Of a stretch of 64,000 nucleotides of DNA, positions 55,201 through 63,714 are shown in pieces. The notes beneath the pieces were generated by a model that was given only the letters and a program-made list of their open reading frames with translations, did no database searches and was not told the DNA's origin. Both the position numbers and the translations under genes were made by a program. The stretch is from Thermoguttaceae bacterium (GTDB lineage: Bacteria; Planctomycetota; Planctomycetia; Pirellulales; Thermoguttaceae). The stretch spans positions 169,688-233,687 of the forward strand of contig JAFRFG010000012.1 of NCBI GenBank assembly GCA_017434455.1, written 5' to 3'. Each line of letters opens with the position of its first letter. The stretch's first letter is position 1.

Positions 55201-55327
55201 TCGCCCTGGAATTGGGGACAATCACGTGGACCGCGCGGTGATTGAACCGTCGGTTTTCCGGCTGAGAGAAAAAAGAGGCGATACCTTCGAGAAAAGGCCC
55301 GTCCTTGGGGGAGAGGAATTTTTTCAT
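52202..55327 (-). CDS. AddB-type double-strand-break repair nuclease
   Basis: The ATG at 55327 (MKKFLSPKDGPFLEGIASFFS) was chosen because this is the natural AddB beginning; the frame runs upstream to 55945 but overlaps the divergent gene. 1041 residues. The N-terminus resembles the alphaproteobacterial AddB type (VIVPNSRAKDLLGDLF), without a Walker A loop. An acidic insert lies at about 470-510. The C-terminal PD-(D/E)XK nuclease has GSVVHDML, SGQIDRIDY and FIFDYKT (catalytic Asp, Asp-x-Lys). The segment that in AddB carries the first Fe-S Cys reads SPSSFKTFFESPYIWFLQQGL, with Ser instead of Cys. No addA gene is nearby. Confidence 0.8.
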   Translation of the reverse strand: MKKFLSPKDGPFLEGIASFFSQPENRRFNHRAVHVIVPNSRAKDLLGDLFKTAGVDCRVHDLSTFTDWLYQPHEKLADPFTELLTWGKVLQQMESGHPIRRELFGDPPPKFRGRLDLAERIALLRGELADEGHSFDTVARLPNLTPQEKARWEALSRLEEDYLRALADTSLADRAEERRRILAGVRPTGNATLFLAGILYLPAIHKKRLDQFVQARPDSVNCFLFAERSQEDRFDSYGTIIPERWTDLVFEIPEGQIFQLPTVVEEGETCARCLETLDLDQTAIVMVSRESYPFLVSESRKLGLSFPPAPEENLTANRLIRLLLDTARFLEQRRYDCFADLIRHPDLDAWFLREIPEIASRDWISALDQLHEKYLPDQIKTGLGTYSADNPGDEEDDRRKNLRENREALFRLCDLLDTLLAPFYRDKYPAEPHSGGGIFPAERRPAEWGDIIRAMVGTVYPAAADLLAEPADDTADIPAAETVPGSEGTEPIPTAEEETAKEETEDTTLSPAEKQIKTGISALKTFLDKLGKLPTILDKPITAVEFFALLQKYCAGRHEPVPAEEFPVPILTWNDARFETRPHLILTGMTDDHLPQNPGAGLFLSETLRRELRLMTANDQAVCDAAGFEMILRSHKSVTILFPGEAIDGSPAKPCRFLLMTEQVADSAKRILRFFSKTEDPAAGGEVFPFDPAEEGFRPPVLTFAGDPPSHFSPSSFKTFFESPYIWFLQQGLRLEALSDSAVEWGPDKFGSVVHDMLRRFGEDTAVRESTDERQITAFFDNCLDQKLRRDQAGFASRITRLQLEQARERLHDFARWQARWRERGNRIVEVETSVPHHDPCLLTVDGVDVKISGQIDRIDYSPQTGELFIFDYKTFNSGTEGNGPSGDDPLLNRREKNEIDKRYWKELPYPPYRIGTFSPTPLDNGKWRHWIDLQLVLYRPLAKKILARMNFGQPINKITSGYIILPKTRLCKAFAADWTGDDLQEAFQTFEWVVRTIRAHWRTGVDPSSLIDPSVPERGTMLDHKAGRFYSDFAPITGLY

Positions 55328-55500
55328 CGGCGCTCGGGAAAAAACTGATCGTTGGGGGATTTTGACCGTTGGATTTTCTATCGGTCCTCGGATACAATTA
55401 TAGGGGGTCGGCGCTTTTGGCGCCACTGAATTTCGGCGCGCCGGCATTTGGTTTTTTACCGCGCGGGCCTGACGCATATCTGGGAAATAAGGATTGACCG

Positions 55501-56271
55501 ATGATGAAACTGATTCGTCCCGTTTTTCTTGTTCTGATGTTTTTGGCCGTCGTTTCGGCCGTCCCTTCGGTTGTTGTTCGGGCCGCGGAAGACGATTCGC
55601 CCCTGCGCGTGCTGCTGGTGACCGGCGGGCACTGGTACGACCAAGAGGGGCTCCATAAGATGATCCTCGATCGTCCCCATACCGAGATGGACGAACTGGT
55701 GCTCCCCGAGGGCGAAGATCAGCTCGACGCGGGGCTTTCGCAGCGGTACGACGTGCTGGTCTTCCACGATCAGTCCACCTTTGAACTGACCGACGCGCAA
55801 AAGGAGAAACTCGCCGCGATGTGGGAAGAGGGGATGCCGACGGTGATGCTCCATCACGCGCTGATCTCGCACAACGACTTCCCCTTGTTCCGTGAGGTCT
55901 ACGGGACGGCGTATCTGACCGCCCCAATGGAAATCGACGGAACAACCTATCCCGCGTCGAGTTACATTCAGCCGACGGACGTGAACTTTATCGTCGTCGA
56001 TCATGATCACCCGATTACCAAGGGGCTGAAAGATTTCACCCTCACCGACGAGGTTTTCGGGAATCTGTGGCTCGCCCCGGAGGGGAATCACGTGTTGATC
56101 CGAACCGATCATCCCGATTCCTCGCAGCCGATCTGCTGGACGCGTCAGTACAAGAACAGCCCGGTCTTTGTCTTGATTCAAGGCCATGACAAGGGGGCGT
56201 TCAACGACCCGCGCTACCGCGAGATCTTCTACCGCGGGCTCGATTGGGTGAGCGGGAAGGCCGCCCGGTAA
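55501..56271 (+). CDS. secreted ThuA-like domain protein
   Basis: 256 residues with a signal peptide (MMKLIRPVFLVLMFLAVVSAV…VRAA). The body is a ThuA/glutamine-amidotransferase-like fold: RVLLVTGGHWYD, YDVLVFHDQSTFELTDAQ, TVMLHHALISHNDFP, DHDHPITKGL and GLDWVSG. Planctomycetes encode many such proteins next to sugar-related genes; their reaction is not established. The nucleophilic Cys of true amidotransferases is absent, as in the family. The ribosome site AAGGA lies 8 bases before the ATG. Confidence 0.8.
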   Translation: MMKLIRPVFLVLMFLAVVSAVPSVVVRAAEDDSPLRVLLVTGGHWYDQEGLHKMILDRPHTEMDELVLPEGEDQLDAGLSQRYDVLVFHDQSTFELTDAQKEKLAAMWEEGMPTVMLHHALISHNDFPLFREVYGTAYLTAPMEIDGTTYPASSYIQPTDVNFIVVDHDHPITKGLKDFTLTDEVFGNLWLAPEGNHVLIRTDHPDSSQPICWTRQYKNSPVFVLIQGHDKGAFNDPRYREIFYRGLDWVSGKAAR

Positions 56272-56342
56272 TCTTCTTTTCGTGCCCCGGGCGGGGCGTT
56301 TAAAGGCCGTCGATGTCTGGCGGCCCTTTGCGAAAAATGCCG

Positions 56343-56392
56343 GCGGGGGATCGGTGCCGTTCTTGATCTGTTTCAAGGCGCCGATCCCCCGC
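56343..56392. other. long structured hairpin in an intergenic gap
   Basis: GCGGGGGATCGG (56343-56354) and CCGATCCCCCGC (56381-56392) are exact complements. The 26-base interval can pair further (GCC with GGC, TTGA with TCAA). No U-tract follows, so a plain terminator is doubtful. The surrounding gap, 56272-56477, also has GCCCC/GGGGC at about 56286 but no gene. Confidence 0.65.
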
Positions 56393-56477
56393 GCGGCCGC
56401 GGTGAATCTCTCCCCTCCTCAAAACGGTTTTTTCCCCTTGTCTTCGCGCCTAAAAATCGGTACGGTAACCGGCAGCT

Positions 56478-59400
56478 ATGAAACTCGATTTGCCGGCGCG
56501 AAAGGTGTTCGCTTCCCCCGCGGGGAATGACGACGCGAGGCGGGCGTTAAGGCGCGCTTGTCTCGGGCGGGGGGTATTGGCTTTTTTTTCGGCGCTTGTT
56601 TGCGCGGTGGTGATGTTTTGGACCGCCGCGTCCTGTGCGCCCCTTTGGGGAGAGCAGCCGTGGAAGCTCTTCGCCGACCAGGTTCGCCGCGGCCACGGCG
56701 ATTCGGCCGGCCCCGCGCCGATGCAGCGCGAGGAAGACCGGGAGGAGGCCGAGGAAATGCCGCCGATCGATTCCGGCGGGGAGGAAGATTTCTCGACGGT
56801 CGATGTCCCCGCCGGTGAGGAACCCTCGGCCGAGCCGAGCGCTCCTCCTTTGGAAAGGGAGAAGCGGATGATCGATTTCACCGAGTCGCTCGGCCCCGAC
56901 GCCTCGCTGGTCTACGGTGTCCAAACCGAGGAAGAACCCCCGGCGGCCCTCTTGCCTCCATCCCCCCTGCCGCCGTATCGGGGGCTGCCGAGGTACCAGA
57001 ACGACGCGACGATCCATGATATCTTCTTCATTAACCCGCTTCGCGGCTGGGCGGCAGGGGACCGGGGGACATTGTGGACCACCTTCGATGGAGGAAAACG
57101 GTGGCTTTTGATGAAACTGCCGACCGACGAGGAACTGTACGCCGTTCGATTCCTCGATTCCCAGCGGGGGATCGTCGTCGGCGGACATGTGATCGCCGGG
57201 GGGGAAAACGGCTGCGGGGCCATTTTTGTGACCGCCGACGCGGGAGCGACCTGGCAGGAGATCCCTCACGCGTCGTTCCCGATTTTGCGCTCGATCCAGA
57301 TCCTCAGCGAAACCGAGTGGATGATTGCCGGCGACTCCTCGGAACTGTACCCGTCGGGACTGTTTATCAGCCGCGACGCGGGGGAGAGCTGGGAGCCGAT
57401 GGCACGCGGCAATCGACACAGCGGCTGGTGTTCGGCACAGACCCTTGCCGCCGGAGAACAGGTAATCGGTACGGGAGAAAATCTCACGCTTCAAACCGTC
57501 TCGGGGGGGCGTGTCATGCCGGTGCCCGGTTTGGAAAAGACCCCGATCCGCGCCGTGACCCGGGACAGTTCCGGGGAGCTTTGGGCTGCCGGTGACCGGG
57601 GGGTAGCGCTTGTTTGTTCGGGGGAGCAGAGCTCCTGGCGGCGTCCGGCCGGCGAGTTCCCCGATGGGACGAGCGGGCAATTCGATTTCTACGCCCTCAG
57701 CGCGCAAGAAGGGCATATCGTTCTGGCGGGGAACCCGGGGAGCCGGGTGGTGGTCAGCGATGACGGTGGAGAGAACTGGCGGCGGTTCGATACCGGGGTC
57801 AGTGTCCCGATCCGCATCCTCTTTTTTGTCGATCCCCTTCACGGATGGGGGGGAGGGGACTTAGGGACGATCATCGCCACCAGCGACGGCGGGCAAACCT
57901 GGCAGGTTCAGCACGAGGGGGGGAGGCGTCTGGCCTTTTTGGCCCTGCTGGCCGAACCTGAGGCGTTTCGTCCCGAACTGTTCATTCAGCCCTCCGGTCA
58001 GGAAGGGTATCTCGGCGGGACGGCGCTGGTTTTTCGGCCGGAGGAGTCGTCGCAAAACGAAATTTCCAAGCCCAGCCGCCTGAAGGCGGCGCTGCTCGAT
58101 TCTCTGGGAAGCGCCGCCGCGGAACCGGGACGCTTTTCGGTTCCCCCGACGGCACGGACGGTGGAGGCGCTGCTGGCCGCGTTCGATGCCGAGTCGGATA
58201 ATCACGGCCTGGAGATCTTTCGAGAATCACTGGTTCGTCTGATTCGCGTCTGGCGTCCCGAGGTGCTGGTGATCTCCACCCCGGCGCGTCCGGCCTCTCA
58301 GGCGGTCCAGAGCGGGGGAGATGTCGTTCAGCTGCTGGCTCAGCACGCCCGCGGGCTGAAGAGCCCCCAGACCGAGGCGGCCCGATCCCTGATCGAACGG
58401 GAACTCCCCGGGGCGATTTTAGCGGCGCAGTCCCCCACGGCCTATCCCGAGCAGATCTCCGAGGCGGGGCTGTCCCCCTGGGCGGTTCAGCGGGTGGAGA
58501 TGATCACCCAGGACGGGGAGGGGGGGATCCGCCTGAGCGGCTCGTTCTTCGTTTCGTCGATCGGCCGCGAGATGAGCGAGACGGCGCTGGCCGCGCGCTG
58601 GCTGGTGGAGGAATCTTCCGCGAATACCGCGGCGGACAAGGGGACGGATCTGGCCATGAGCGTCCTGTACGATCGCCAGGGGGAGAAAGAGTGCTCCGCG
58701 ATGTTCGACCGTCTGGATATCCCCTACAGCGGCGAGGCCCGCAGAAGCGAGCCCGTCCCGCTGGTCTGTGAGGATACCGATCCGCGTCAGCGCAGCGCCC
58801 TGCGCCGCAAGACCTTGGGGATCGTCGGGAGGTTCGCTTCCGGCGGGGATCCCCGCGCGGTGGAGATGCTCTTAGCCGACGTCGATCGGCAGCGGCTTCA
58901 GCTCGACGCGGATCTGGCGGTGGAGTATCTCACCGACGTCGGGTCGGCGCTGGCGGCCGCGGGGAATTGGGATTCGGCCGAAGAGGTCTTTTCCCGCGTG
59001 GCCCACTTGGCGCCGGAGCTGCCCCAGGCGCGCCGGGCCCTGACATGGCTCATCCAATTTTATTCGGGACGGGAACCGTTCTGGAGAACGAACGACGGGA
59101 ACCGCCTCACCAGCAGCGAGGGGACCGTAGGGAACGCGTCGGTCTCTTCCGCGCTGGCGGTCGATACCTCGGCGATGAATTCCCGCTATGTGAACGCCGA
59201 CGAGCTGGGAAAACTGATCCGTTCGGTTCAGCCCGATTTTTACATGAATCCGGAGATTCGCTTTCCCCTGGCGATGATTCAGCGGGTTCGCGGGTTTGAC
59301 AACGACGCGCTTCGTTACTTTATGAATCGGTCGATGGTCGATAAATCGGGGCTTTGGGGAGCGCGCGCCGAGGCCGAGTTTCAGCTGCTCTCCCCCCAAA

Positions 59401-60077
59401 CGGGGGAGGAATCCGAGCTGTCCCGTCTTTGCCCGCTGTCGATCGCCTCGTGCCGAACCACCGCGGCGCGTCCCTTTCTCGACGGCGTCCTGGAACCGGA
59501 GGTCTGGGGGAAGGCCGAGCGTTTCTCGCTTTCGGACCGGCCGGACAAAAGCGCTCCCGATCCGGACGCGAACCGGGAAGAGCTAAACGATAAGTTCGCT
59601 CTTTCCACTGAGTTTGGGACGTTTGTGTCGTTTCTCTACGATGCCCAGTTTCTCTACATCGCATTGGAGTGCAGCGATATCCCCGGCGCGGGGCCCAAAA
59701 CACAGGGACCGCGCCGCCGGGACGCGAATCTTGACGATAAGGACAGAGTCGAGATAGAATTGGATCTCGACCGGGACTACACGACGTACTACCGATTCCT
59801 CTTCAGTCGTGACGGGGACGTGACCGATTCGTGCTGGAACCGCCTCGGCTGGGACGCGCGCTGCTTTGTCGCTCAAGGCGGGGATCAGGGGCGCTGGACA
59901 CTGGAGATCGCGATTCCCTGGGAGGATCTCACCCGTATAGCGCCGACCCGCACCGATGTCTGGGCTCTGGCGGTCAGAAGAATCGTCCCCGATCACGGCG
60001 TCGAATGCTGGAACGTCGAAAATTCCGATCGAACCGAGCACGCGTTTGGTCTTTTGATGTTTGGGCAGCGGCCTTAG
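56478..60077 (+). CDS. exported Ycf48-like propeller protein with C-terminal CBM9-like domain
   Basis: 1199 residues. An Arg-rich N-terminus precedes one hydrophobic segment (about 33-52), a signal peptide or anchor. Residues about 170-500 form a Ycf48/BNR-type beta-propeller with repeated G-x-x-W/L…T-x-D-G-G-x-x-W units (FINPLRGWAAGDRGTLWTTFDGGKRW, GAIFVTADAGATW, LFISRDAGESW, VVVSDDGGENW, GTIIATSDGGQTW). A middle region (about 540-990) has mixed helices. The last ~210 residues match a CBM9/DOMON-like carbohydrate- or heme-binding fold (FLDGVLEPEVWGKAE, YDAQFLYIALECSD, FSRDGDVTDSCWN, TLEIAIPWEDL). No enzymatic motif is visible. The start codon has no good ribosome site. Confidence 0.75.
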   Translation: MKLDLPARKVFASPAGNDDARRALRRACLGRGVLAFFSALVCAVVMFWTAASCAPLWGEQPWKLFADQVRRGHGDSAGPAPMQREEDREEAEEMPPIDSGGEEDFSTVDVPAGEEPSAEPSAPPLEREKRMIDFTESLGPDASLVYGVQTEEEPPAALLPPSPLPPYRGLPRYQNDATIHDIFFINPLRGWAAGDRGTLWTTFDGGKRWLLMKLPTDEELYAVRFLDSQRGIVVGGHVIAGGENGCGAIFVTADAGATWQEIPHASFPILRSIQILSETEWMIAGDSSELYPSGLFISRDAGESWEPMARGNRHSGWCSAQTLAAGEQVIGTGENLTLQTVSGGRVMPVPGLEKTPIRAVTRDSSGELWAAGDRGVALVCSGEQSSWRRPAGEFPDGTSGQFDFYALSAQEGHIVLAGNPGSRVVVSDDGGENWRRFDTGVSVPIRILFFVDPLHGWGGGDLGTIIATSDGGQTWQVQHEGGRRLAFLALLAEPEAFRPELFIQPSGQEGYLGGTALVFRPEESSQNEISKPSRLKAALLDSLGSAAAEPGRFSVPPTARTVEALLAAFDAESDNHGLEIFRESLVRLIRVWRPEVLVISTPARPASQAVQSGGDVVQLLAQHARGLKSPQTEAARSLIERELPGAILAAQSPTAYPEQISEAGLSPWAVQRVEMITQDGEGGIRLSGSFFVSSIGREMSETALAARWLVEESSANTAADKGTDLAMSVLYDRQGEKECSAMFDRLDIPYSGEARRSEPVPLVCEDTDPRQRSALRRKTLGIVGRFASGGDPRAVEMLLADVDRQRLQLDADLAVEYLTDVGSALAAAGNWDSAEEVFSRVAHLAPELPQARRALTWLIQFYSGREPFWRTNDGNRLTSSEGTVGNASVSSALAVDTSAMNSRYVNADELGKLIRSVQPDFYMNPEIRFPLAMIQRVRGFDNDALRYFMNRSMVDKSGLWGARAEAEFQLLSPQTGEESELSRLCPLSIASCRTTAARPFLDGVLEPEVWGKAERFSLSDRPDKSAPDPDANREELNDKFALSTEFGTFVSFLYDAQFLYIALECSDIPGAGPKTQGPRRRDANLDDKDRVEIELDLDRDYTTYYRFLFSRDGDVTDSCWNRLGWDARCFVAQGGDQGRWTLEIAIPWEDLTRIAPTRTDVWALAVRRIVPDHGVECWNVENSDRTEHAFGLLMFGQRP

Positions 60078-60105
60078 AAAGCTTAAGCCGAAAAGAAAGT
60101 TACCG

Positions 60106-61440
60106 ATGAAGATTTACGGCCTGGCCGACTGCAACTCCTTTTTCGCGTCGTGCGAAAAGGTCTTTCGCCCCGAATGGCGCTCTCGGCCGGTCGTGGTGCT
60201 GTCGAACAACGACGGCTGTATCATCGCCCGATCGGCCGAGGCCAAGCCCCTGGTGGCGATGGGGACGCCGTACTTCCGCGTGCGGGAGTTCCTGGCCCGA
60301 AACGGGGTGATTGTCCGCTCCTCGAATTTCTCTCTTTACGGCGACTTAAGCCATCGGGTGATGCTGACCTTGGCCCAATGGACGGCCGATATCGAGATTT
60401 ACTCCATCGATGAGGCGTTTTTGGATCTCACCGGACGGTTCGCGGGGGCGGCCAAAGAAATGTCCGCGGAGGACCTCCGCCAGCCGCTGGCTCGGCTGGG
60501 AGAAGAGATCGTCGCCACCGTTCCCCGCTGGACGGGGATTCCGATCTCCTTTGGGGTGGGACCGACCAAGACCTTGGCGAAGGCGGCGAATCACCTGGCG
60601 AAGTCAAGGCCGGACCGCTATTTTTCGCTGATGAACCCCGACACGCGGCAAGCGGCGCTTCAGGACTTCCCGATCGAGGAAGTCTGGGGGATCGGCCGCC
60701 GCCTGTCGAAGAACTTCCATCGATACGGCCTCAAGACGGCGGCCGACCTGATCCGCGTCGACCCAAAGTGGATCCGCGAGAATTTTACGATTGTCCAAGA
60801 GATGACGCTGCGCGAACTGCGCGGCGAGGAGTGCTTCCTCTTGGAGAACGAGCCGCCGACCCCGCAGAGTATCCGGGTCTCCCGTTCCTTCGGCGAGCTG
60901 ATCTCCTCCCGCGAGGAGATTCATCGCGCCATCGCCCTGTTCGCCACCCGCGCGGCGCAGCGTCTTCGCCGATGCCGCTGCGCCGCCTCGGCGATCATTG
61001 TCCAGCTCGATACCAATCGATTCCGAACCGATCTGCCCCAATCGCACGAGGCCCGAACGATCGGTTTCGGGGAACCGACCTCCGACACGATCACGATCCT
61101 TCATCACGCGAAACTTCTGACCGATCAGGTTTACCGGGAGGGATTCGCCTATCAGCGCGGGATGGTTCTTTTGGTCGGTATCGTCGACCAAAGCGTGGAG
61201 AGGTCGTATCGATCCCTCTTCGATACCGAGGACGATATCGACCGCCGAGCCAAACGATTCGAGTTGATGCGGGCGATCGATCAGGTCAATCGCGCCTTCG
61301 GTGCGGGGAAAATCCACAGCGCCGCCGAAAGCGCCGCCAGGGGAAACGAGGACGGCCCCTCCTGGCAGCCGTCGTCAAATTTTCGCTCCCCGTGCTACAC
61401 CACCTGCTGGGCCGATCTTCCGGTGGTCAAGGCGAAGTAA
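60106..61440 (+). CDS. umuC: Y-family DNA polymerase (UmuC-type)
   Basis: The ATG at 60106 gives MKIYGLADCNSFFASCE, the standard UmuC start; the frame opens earlier at 60061 but overlaps the previous gene. 444 residues. The catalytic acids are Asp8 and the Asp102-Glu103 pair of YSIDEAFLDLTG. GVGPTKTLAKAANHLAK and EVWGIGRRLSKNF cover the palm and the helix-hairpin-helix. It copies damaged DNA with low fidelity. A umuD gene usually precedes it; none is present. I saw no LexA-type box upstream. Confidence 0.92.
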   Translation: MKIYGLADCNSFFASCEKVFRPEWRSRPVVVLSNNDGCIIARSAEAKPLVAMGTPYFRVREFLARNGVIVRSSNFSLYGDLSHRVMLTLAQWTADIEIYSIDEAFLDLTGRFAGAAKEMSAEDLRQPLARLGEEIVATVPRWTGIPISFGVGPTKTLAKAANHLAKSRPDRYFSLMNPDTRQAALQDFPIEEVWGIGRRLSKNFHRYGLKTAADLIRVDPKWIRENFTIVQEMTLRELRGEECFLLENEPPTPQSIRVSRSFGELISSREEIHRAIALFATRAAQRLRRCRCAASAIIVQLDTNRFRTDLPQSHEARTIGFGEPTSDTITILHHAKLLTDQVYREGFAYQRGMVLLVGIVDQSVERSYRSLFDTEDDIDRRAKRFELMRAIDQVNRAFGAGKIHSAAESAARGNEDGPSWQPSSNFRSPCYTTCWADLPVVKAK

Positions 61441-61779
61441 TCCCCGGGGGAAAGAACGCGCCTTTCCCCCTCAGCGAGGGGTCCCTTATCCTGCGGCCGG
61501 ATTCAGGTAGAATAAACCGGTTAATCTGCTTTATAGGCAAGTTTGCCGTAATGACTAAAGCCGTCCGTCCTCAGGTGGGCCTTCCGCGGGGGAGGATCGG
61601 CTTTGTCAGCGCGCGAAACGCCGAAAGTCCGCGTGTTCCGTTTTTTCGGGAGAGGTTCCCGAAACATCGCGGGCGGGAAGCGAAACCCTGATGTTTTAAC
61701 CGAGGTATTTGTGGTTGTTTCCGTCAGGCGGTCTGATGGAACGCTTCGGTTGGACTAAAACCCTTTAGGAATATTAGTT
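61441..61779 (+). promoter_or_regulatory. rpsA leader with two alternative hairpins
   Basis: The 339-base gap before rpsA. GGGGGAAAG (61446-61454) pairs perfectly with CTTTCCCCC (61462-61470); alternatively CCCCTC (61467-61472) pairs with GAGGGG (61476-61481). The two share the C-run and cannot form together. A further short hairpin (GGCAA/TTGCC, 61536-61547) lies downstream. TAGAAT at 61508 is a possible -10 with a poor -35. A 46-codon open frame, ATG 61551 to stop 61691, is Arg-rich and has no good ribosome site. Confidence 0.5.
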
Positions 61780-63609
61780 GTGGTAAATCGAAACCTGATC
61801 AGCGGGCTGGATCTGAACGAACAGGACTGGGACGACGAAATCCAAAACGTTCTCGGCGGCGGCGACTTTAGCCAAAAAATCGTCGAGGGTAAGGAAATCA
61901 CCCCGAACGAAATCATCGAGGGGAAGATTGTCCGTATCGAGAAAGAATTCGTCATCGTCGACGTCGGCTATAAGAGCGAGGGGCAAATCCCGATCTCCGA
62001 GTGGGAAGAGGGAGAGGAAGCCCCCGCTGCGGGCCAGACGGTCAAGGTCCTGGTCGAAGAACTCGAAGACACGATGACCGGCGAGGAAGCCGCCCGAAAT
62101 ATGATTCTGCTGAGCAAGCGGAAGGCGGCTAAGATCGAGGCCTGGGTCAAGATGATGGAGAAGATCAAGGAAGGTGAGACGATCACCGGTACGGTCACCA
62201 AGAAGATCAAGGGTGGTCTTCTGGTCGATATCGGCGTCAACGTCTTCCTCCCCGCCAGTCAGGTGGACGTCCGCCGTCCCGGCGATATCGGCGAGTTCAT
62301 TGGCAAGCCGATCGAGTGCCTCATTCTCAAGATCGACGAGGCGCGCCGCAATATCGTCGTCAGCCGCCGCGCTCTGATCGAAGCTCAGCGGGCCGAGCGC
62401 AAGAACGCTCTGTTGAACGAACTGCAGGAGGGTCAGATCCGCAAGGGGGTCATCAAGAACATCGCCGACTTCGGCGCGTTCATCGACCTGGGCGGCATCG
62501 ACGGTCTGCTCCATATCACCGATATGAGCTGGGGCCGCGTGACCGATCCGCGTGACGTGGTTTCGATCGACCAAGAGATCGAAGTCGTCGTTCTCCAGAT
62601 CGACCGCGAAAAAGAGAAGATCTCTCTGGGTCTGAAGCAGAAGACCCCCAGCCCGTGGGAGAATATCAGCGAGAAGTACCCCGTCGGTTCCCGCGTTACC
62701 GGTACGGTTGTCAACGTGATGAACTACGGGGCTTTCGTCAAGCTCGAGGATGGTATCGAGGGTTTGGTTCACATCAGTGAGATGTCCTGGACGAAGCGTA
62801 TCAACCACCCGAGCGATATCCTCTCGGTCGGTGATTCCGTCGAGGTGATTGTCCTGGGGATCAACAAGGACAAGCAGGAAATCTCCCTCGGTATCAAGCA
62901 GACCCAGCCGAATCCGTGGGAATCGGTCGACGAGAAGTACCCGATCGGTTCGACGGTTACCGGTACGGTTCGCAACCTCACCAACTACGGCGCCTTCATC
63001 GAGATCGAGGAAGGGATCGACGGTCTTCTTCACATCAGCGATATGAGCTGGGTCCGCAAAGTCACCCATCCGAACGAAGTCGTCGCGAAGGGACAGAAGA
63101 TCGAGTGCCAGGTTCTCTCCGTCGACAAGAAGAGCCACCGTATCGCCCTGGGTCTGAAGCAGCTCCAGGAAGATCCGTGGGTCACCCGTATCCCCGAGAA
63201 GTACCAGCCCGGCCAGATCGTCACCGGCAAGGTGACCAAGGTCACCAACTTCGGTGTCTTTGTCTCGCTTGAGGATAACCTCGAAGGTCTGCTCCATATC
63301 TCGGAACTGGCCAACCATAAGGTCGAGGATCCGCTGGAAGTCGTCAAGGTTGGCGACGACATCGAGGTCAAGGTTCTCCGCGTCGATACCGACGAGCGGA
63401 AGATTGGCCTGTCGCGCAAGCGCGCCGAATGGACCGAAGAGGAAGAAGCCGCGGAAGCCGCCGAAGGACAGGCCTCCGCTTCGGCCGCCCCGACGGTGAA
63501 TCCCGACACCCTCAAGGGTGGTATGGGAAGCGGCTCCGGCCCGCTCTTCTCGCTCCCGGTCAGTGAGGACGACAAGGAAGAGAAAGAAGAAAAGACCGAA
63601 GAGAACTGA
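61780..63609 (+). CDS. rpsA: 30S ribosomal protein S1
   Basis: 609 residues starting with GTG, with AGGA 9 bases upstream. Six S1/OB-fold domains are visible, beginning near residues 43, 128, 210, 300, 385 and 472 (for example [48 protein letters not shown] and [25 protein letters not shown]), the usual number for Gram-negative-type S1. It binds mRNA to the ribosome. Domains 3-6 are most alike, as is normal. The tail is acidic ([13 protein letters not shown]). Confidence 0.95.
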   Translation: MVNRNLISGLDLNEQDWDDEIQNVLGGGDFSQKIVEGKEITPNEIIEGKIVRIEKEFVIVDVGYKSEGQIPISEWEEGEEAPAAGQTVKVLVEELEDTMTGEEAARNMILLSKRKAAKIEAWVKMMEKIKEGETITGTVTKKIKGGLLVDIGVNVFLPASQVDVRRPGDIGEFIGKPIECLILKIDEARRNIVVSRRALIEAQRAERKNALLNELQEGQIRKGVIKNIADFGAFIDLGGIDGLLHITDMSWGRVTDPRDVVSIDQEIEVVVLQIDREKEKISLGLKQKTPSPWENISEKYPVGSRVTGTVVNVMNYGAFVKLEDGIEGLVHISEMSWTKRINHPSDILSVGDSVEVIVLGINKDKQEISLGIKQTQPNPWESVDEKYPIGSTVTGTVRNLTNYGAFIEIEEGIDGLLHISDMSWVRKVTHPNEVVAKGQKIECQVLSVDKKSHRIALGLKQLQEDPWVTRIPEKYQPGQIVTGKVTKVTNFGVFVSLEDNLEGLLHISELANHKVEDPLEVVKVGDDIEVKVLRVDTDERKIGLSRKRAEWTEEEEAAEAAEGQASASAAPTVNPDTLKGGMGSGSGPLFSLPVSEDDKEEKEEKTEEN

Positions 63610-63645
63610 TTCTCCAAGGCAGGCTCCCGTTAAGTGGGCGCAATG

Positions 63646-63678
63646 AAAAAAAAGGAGGCCGATAGGCCTCCTTTTTTT
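63646..63678. terminator. bidirectional terminator after rpsA
   Basis: AAAAAAAAGGAGGCC and GGCCTCCTTTTTTT enclose GATA. The A-run and T-run make it work on both strands, which suits the convergent gene at 63715. Confidence 0.9.
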
Positions 63679-63714
63679 ATGCCGTATGCGCGAAAAACGC
63701 GAAGGGGAAATATT

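Noticed and set aside
61551..61691. 46-codon gene in the rpsA leader
   Set aside because: No good ribosome site and no similarity that I recognise; mentioned as a possible leader peptide only.
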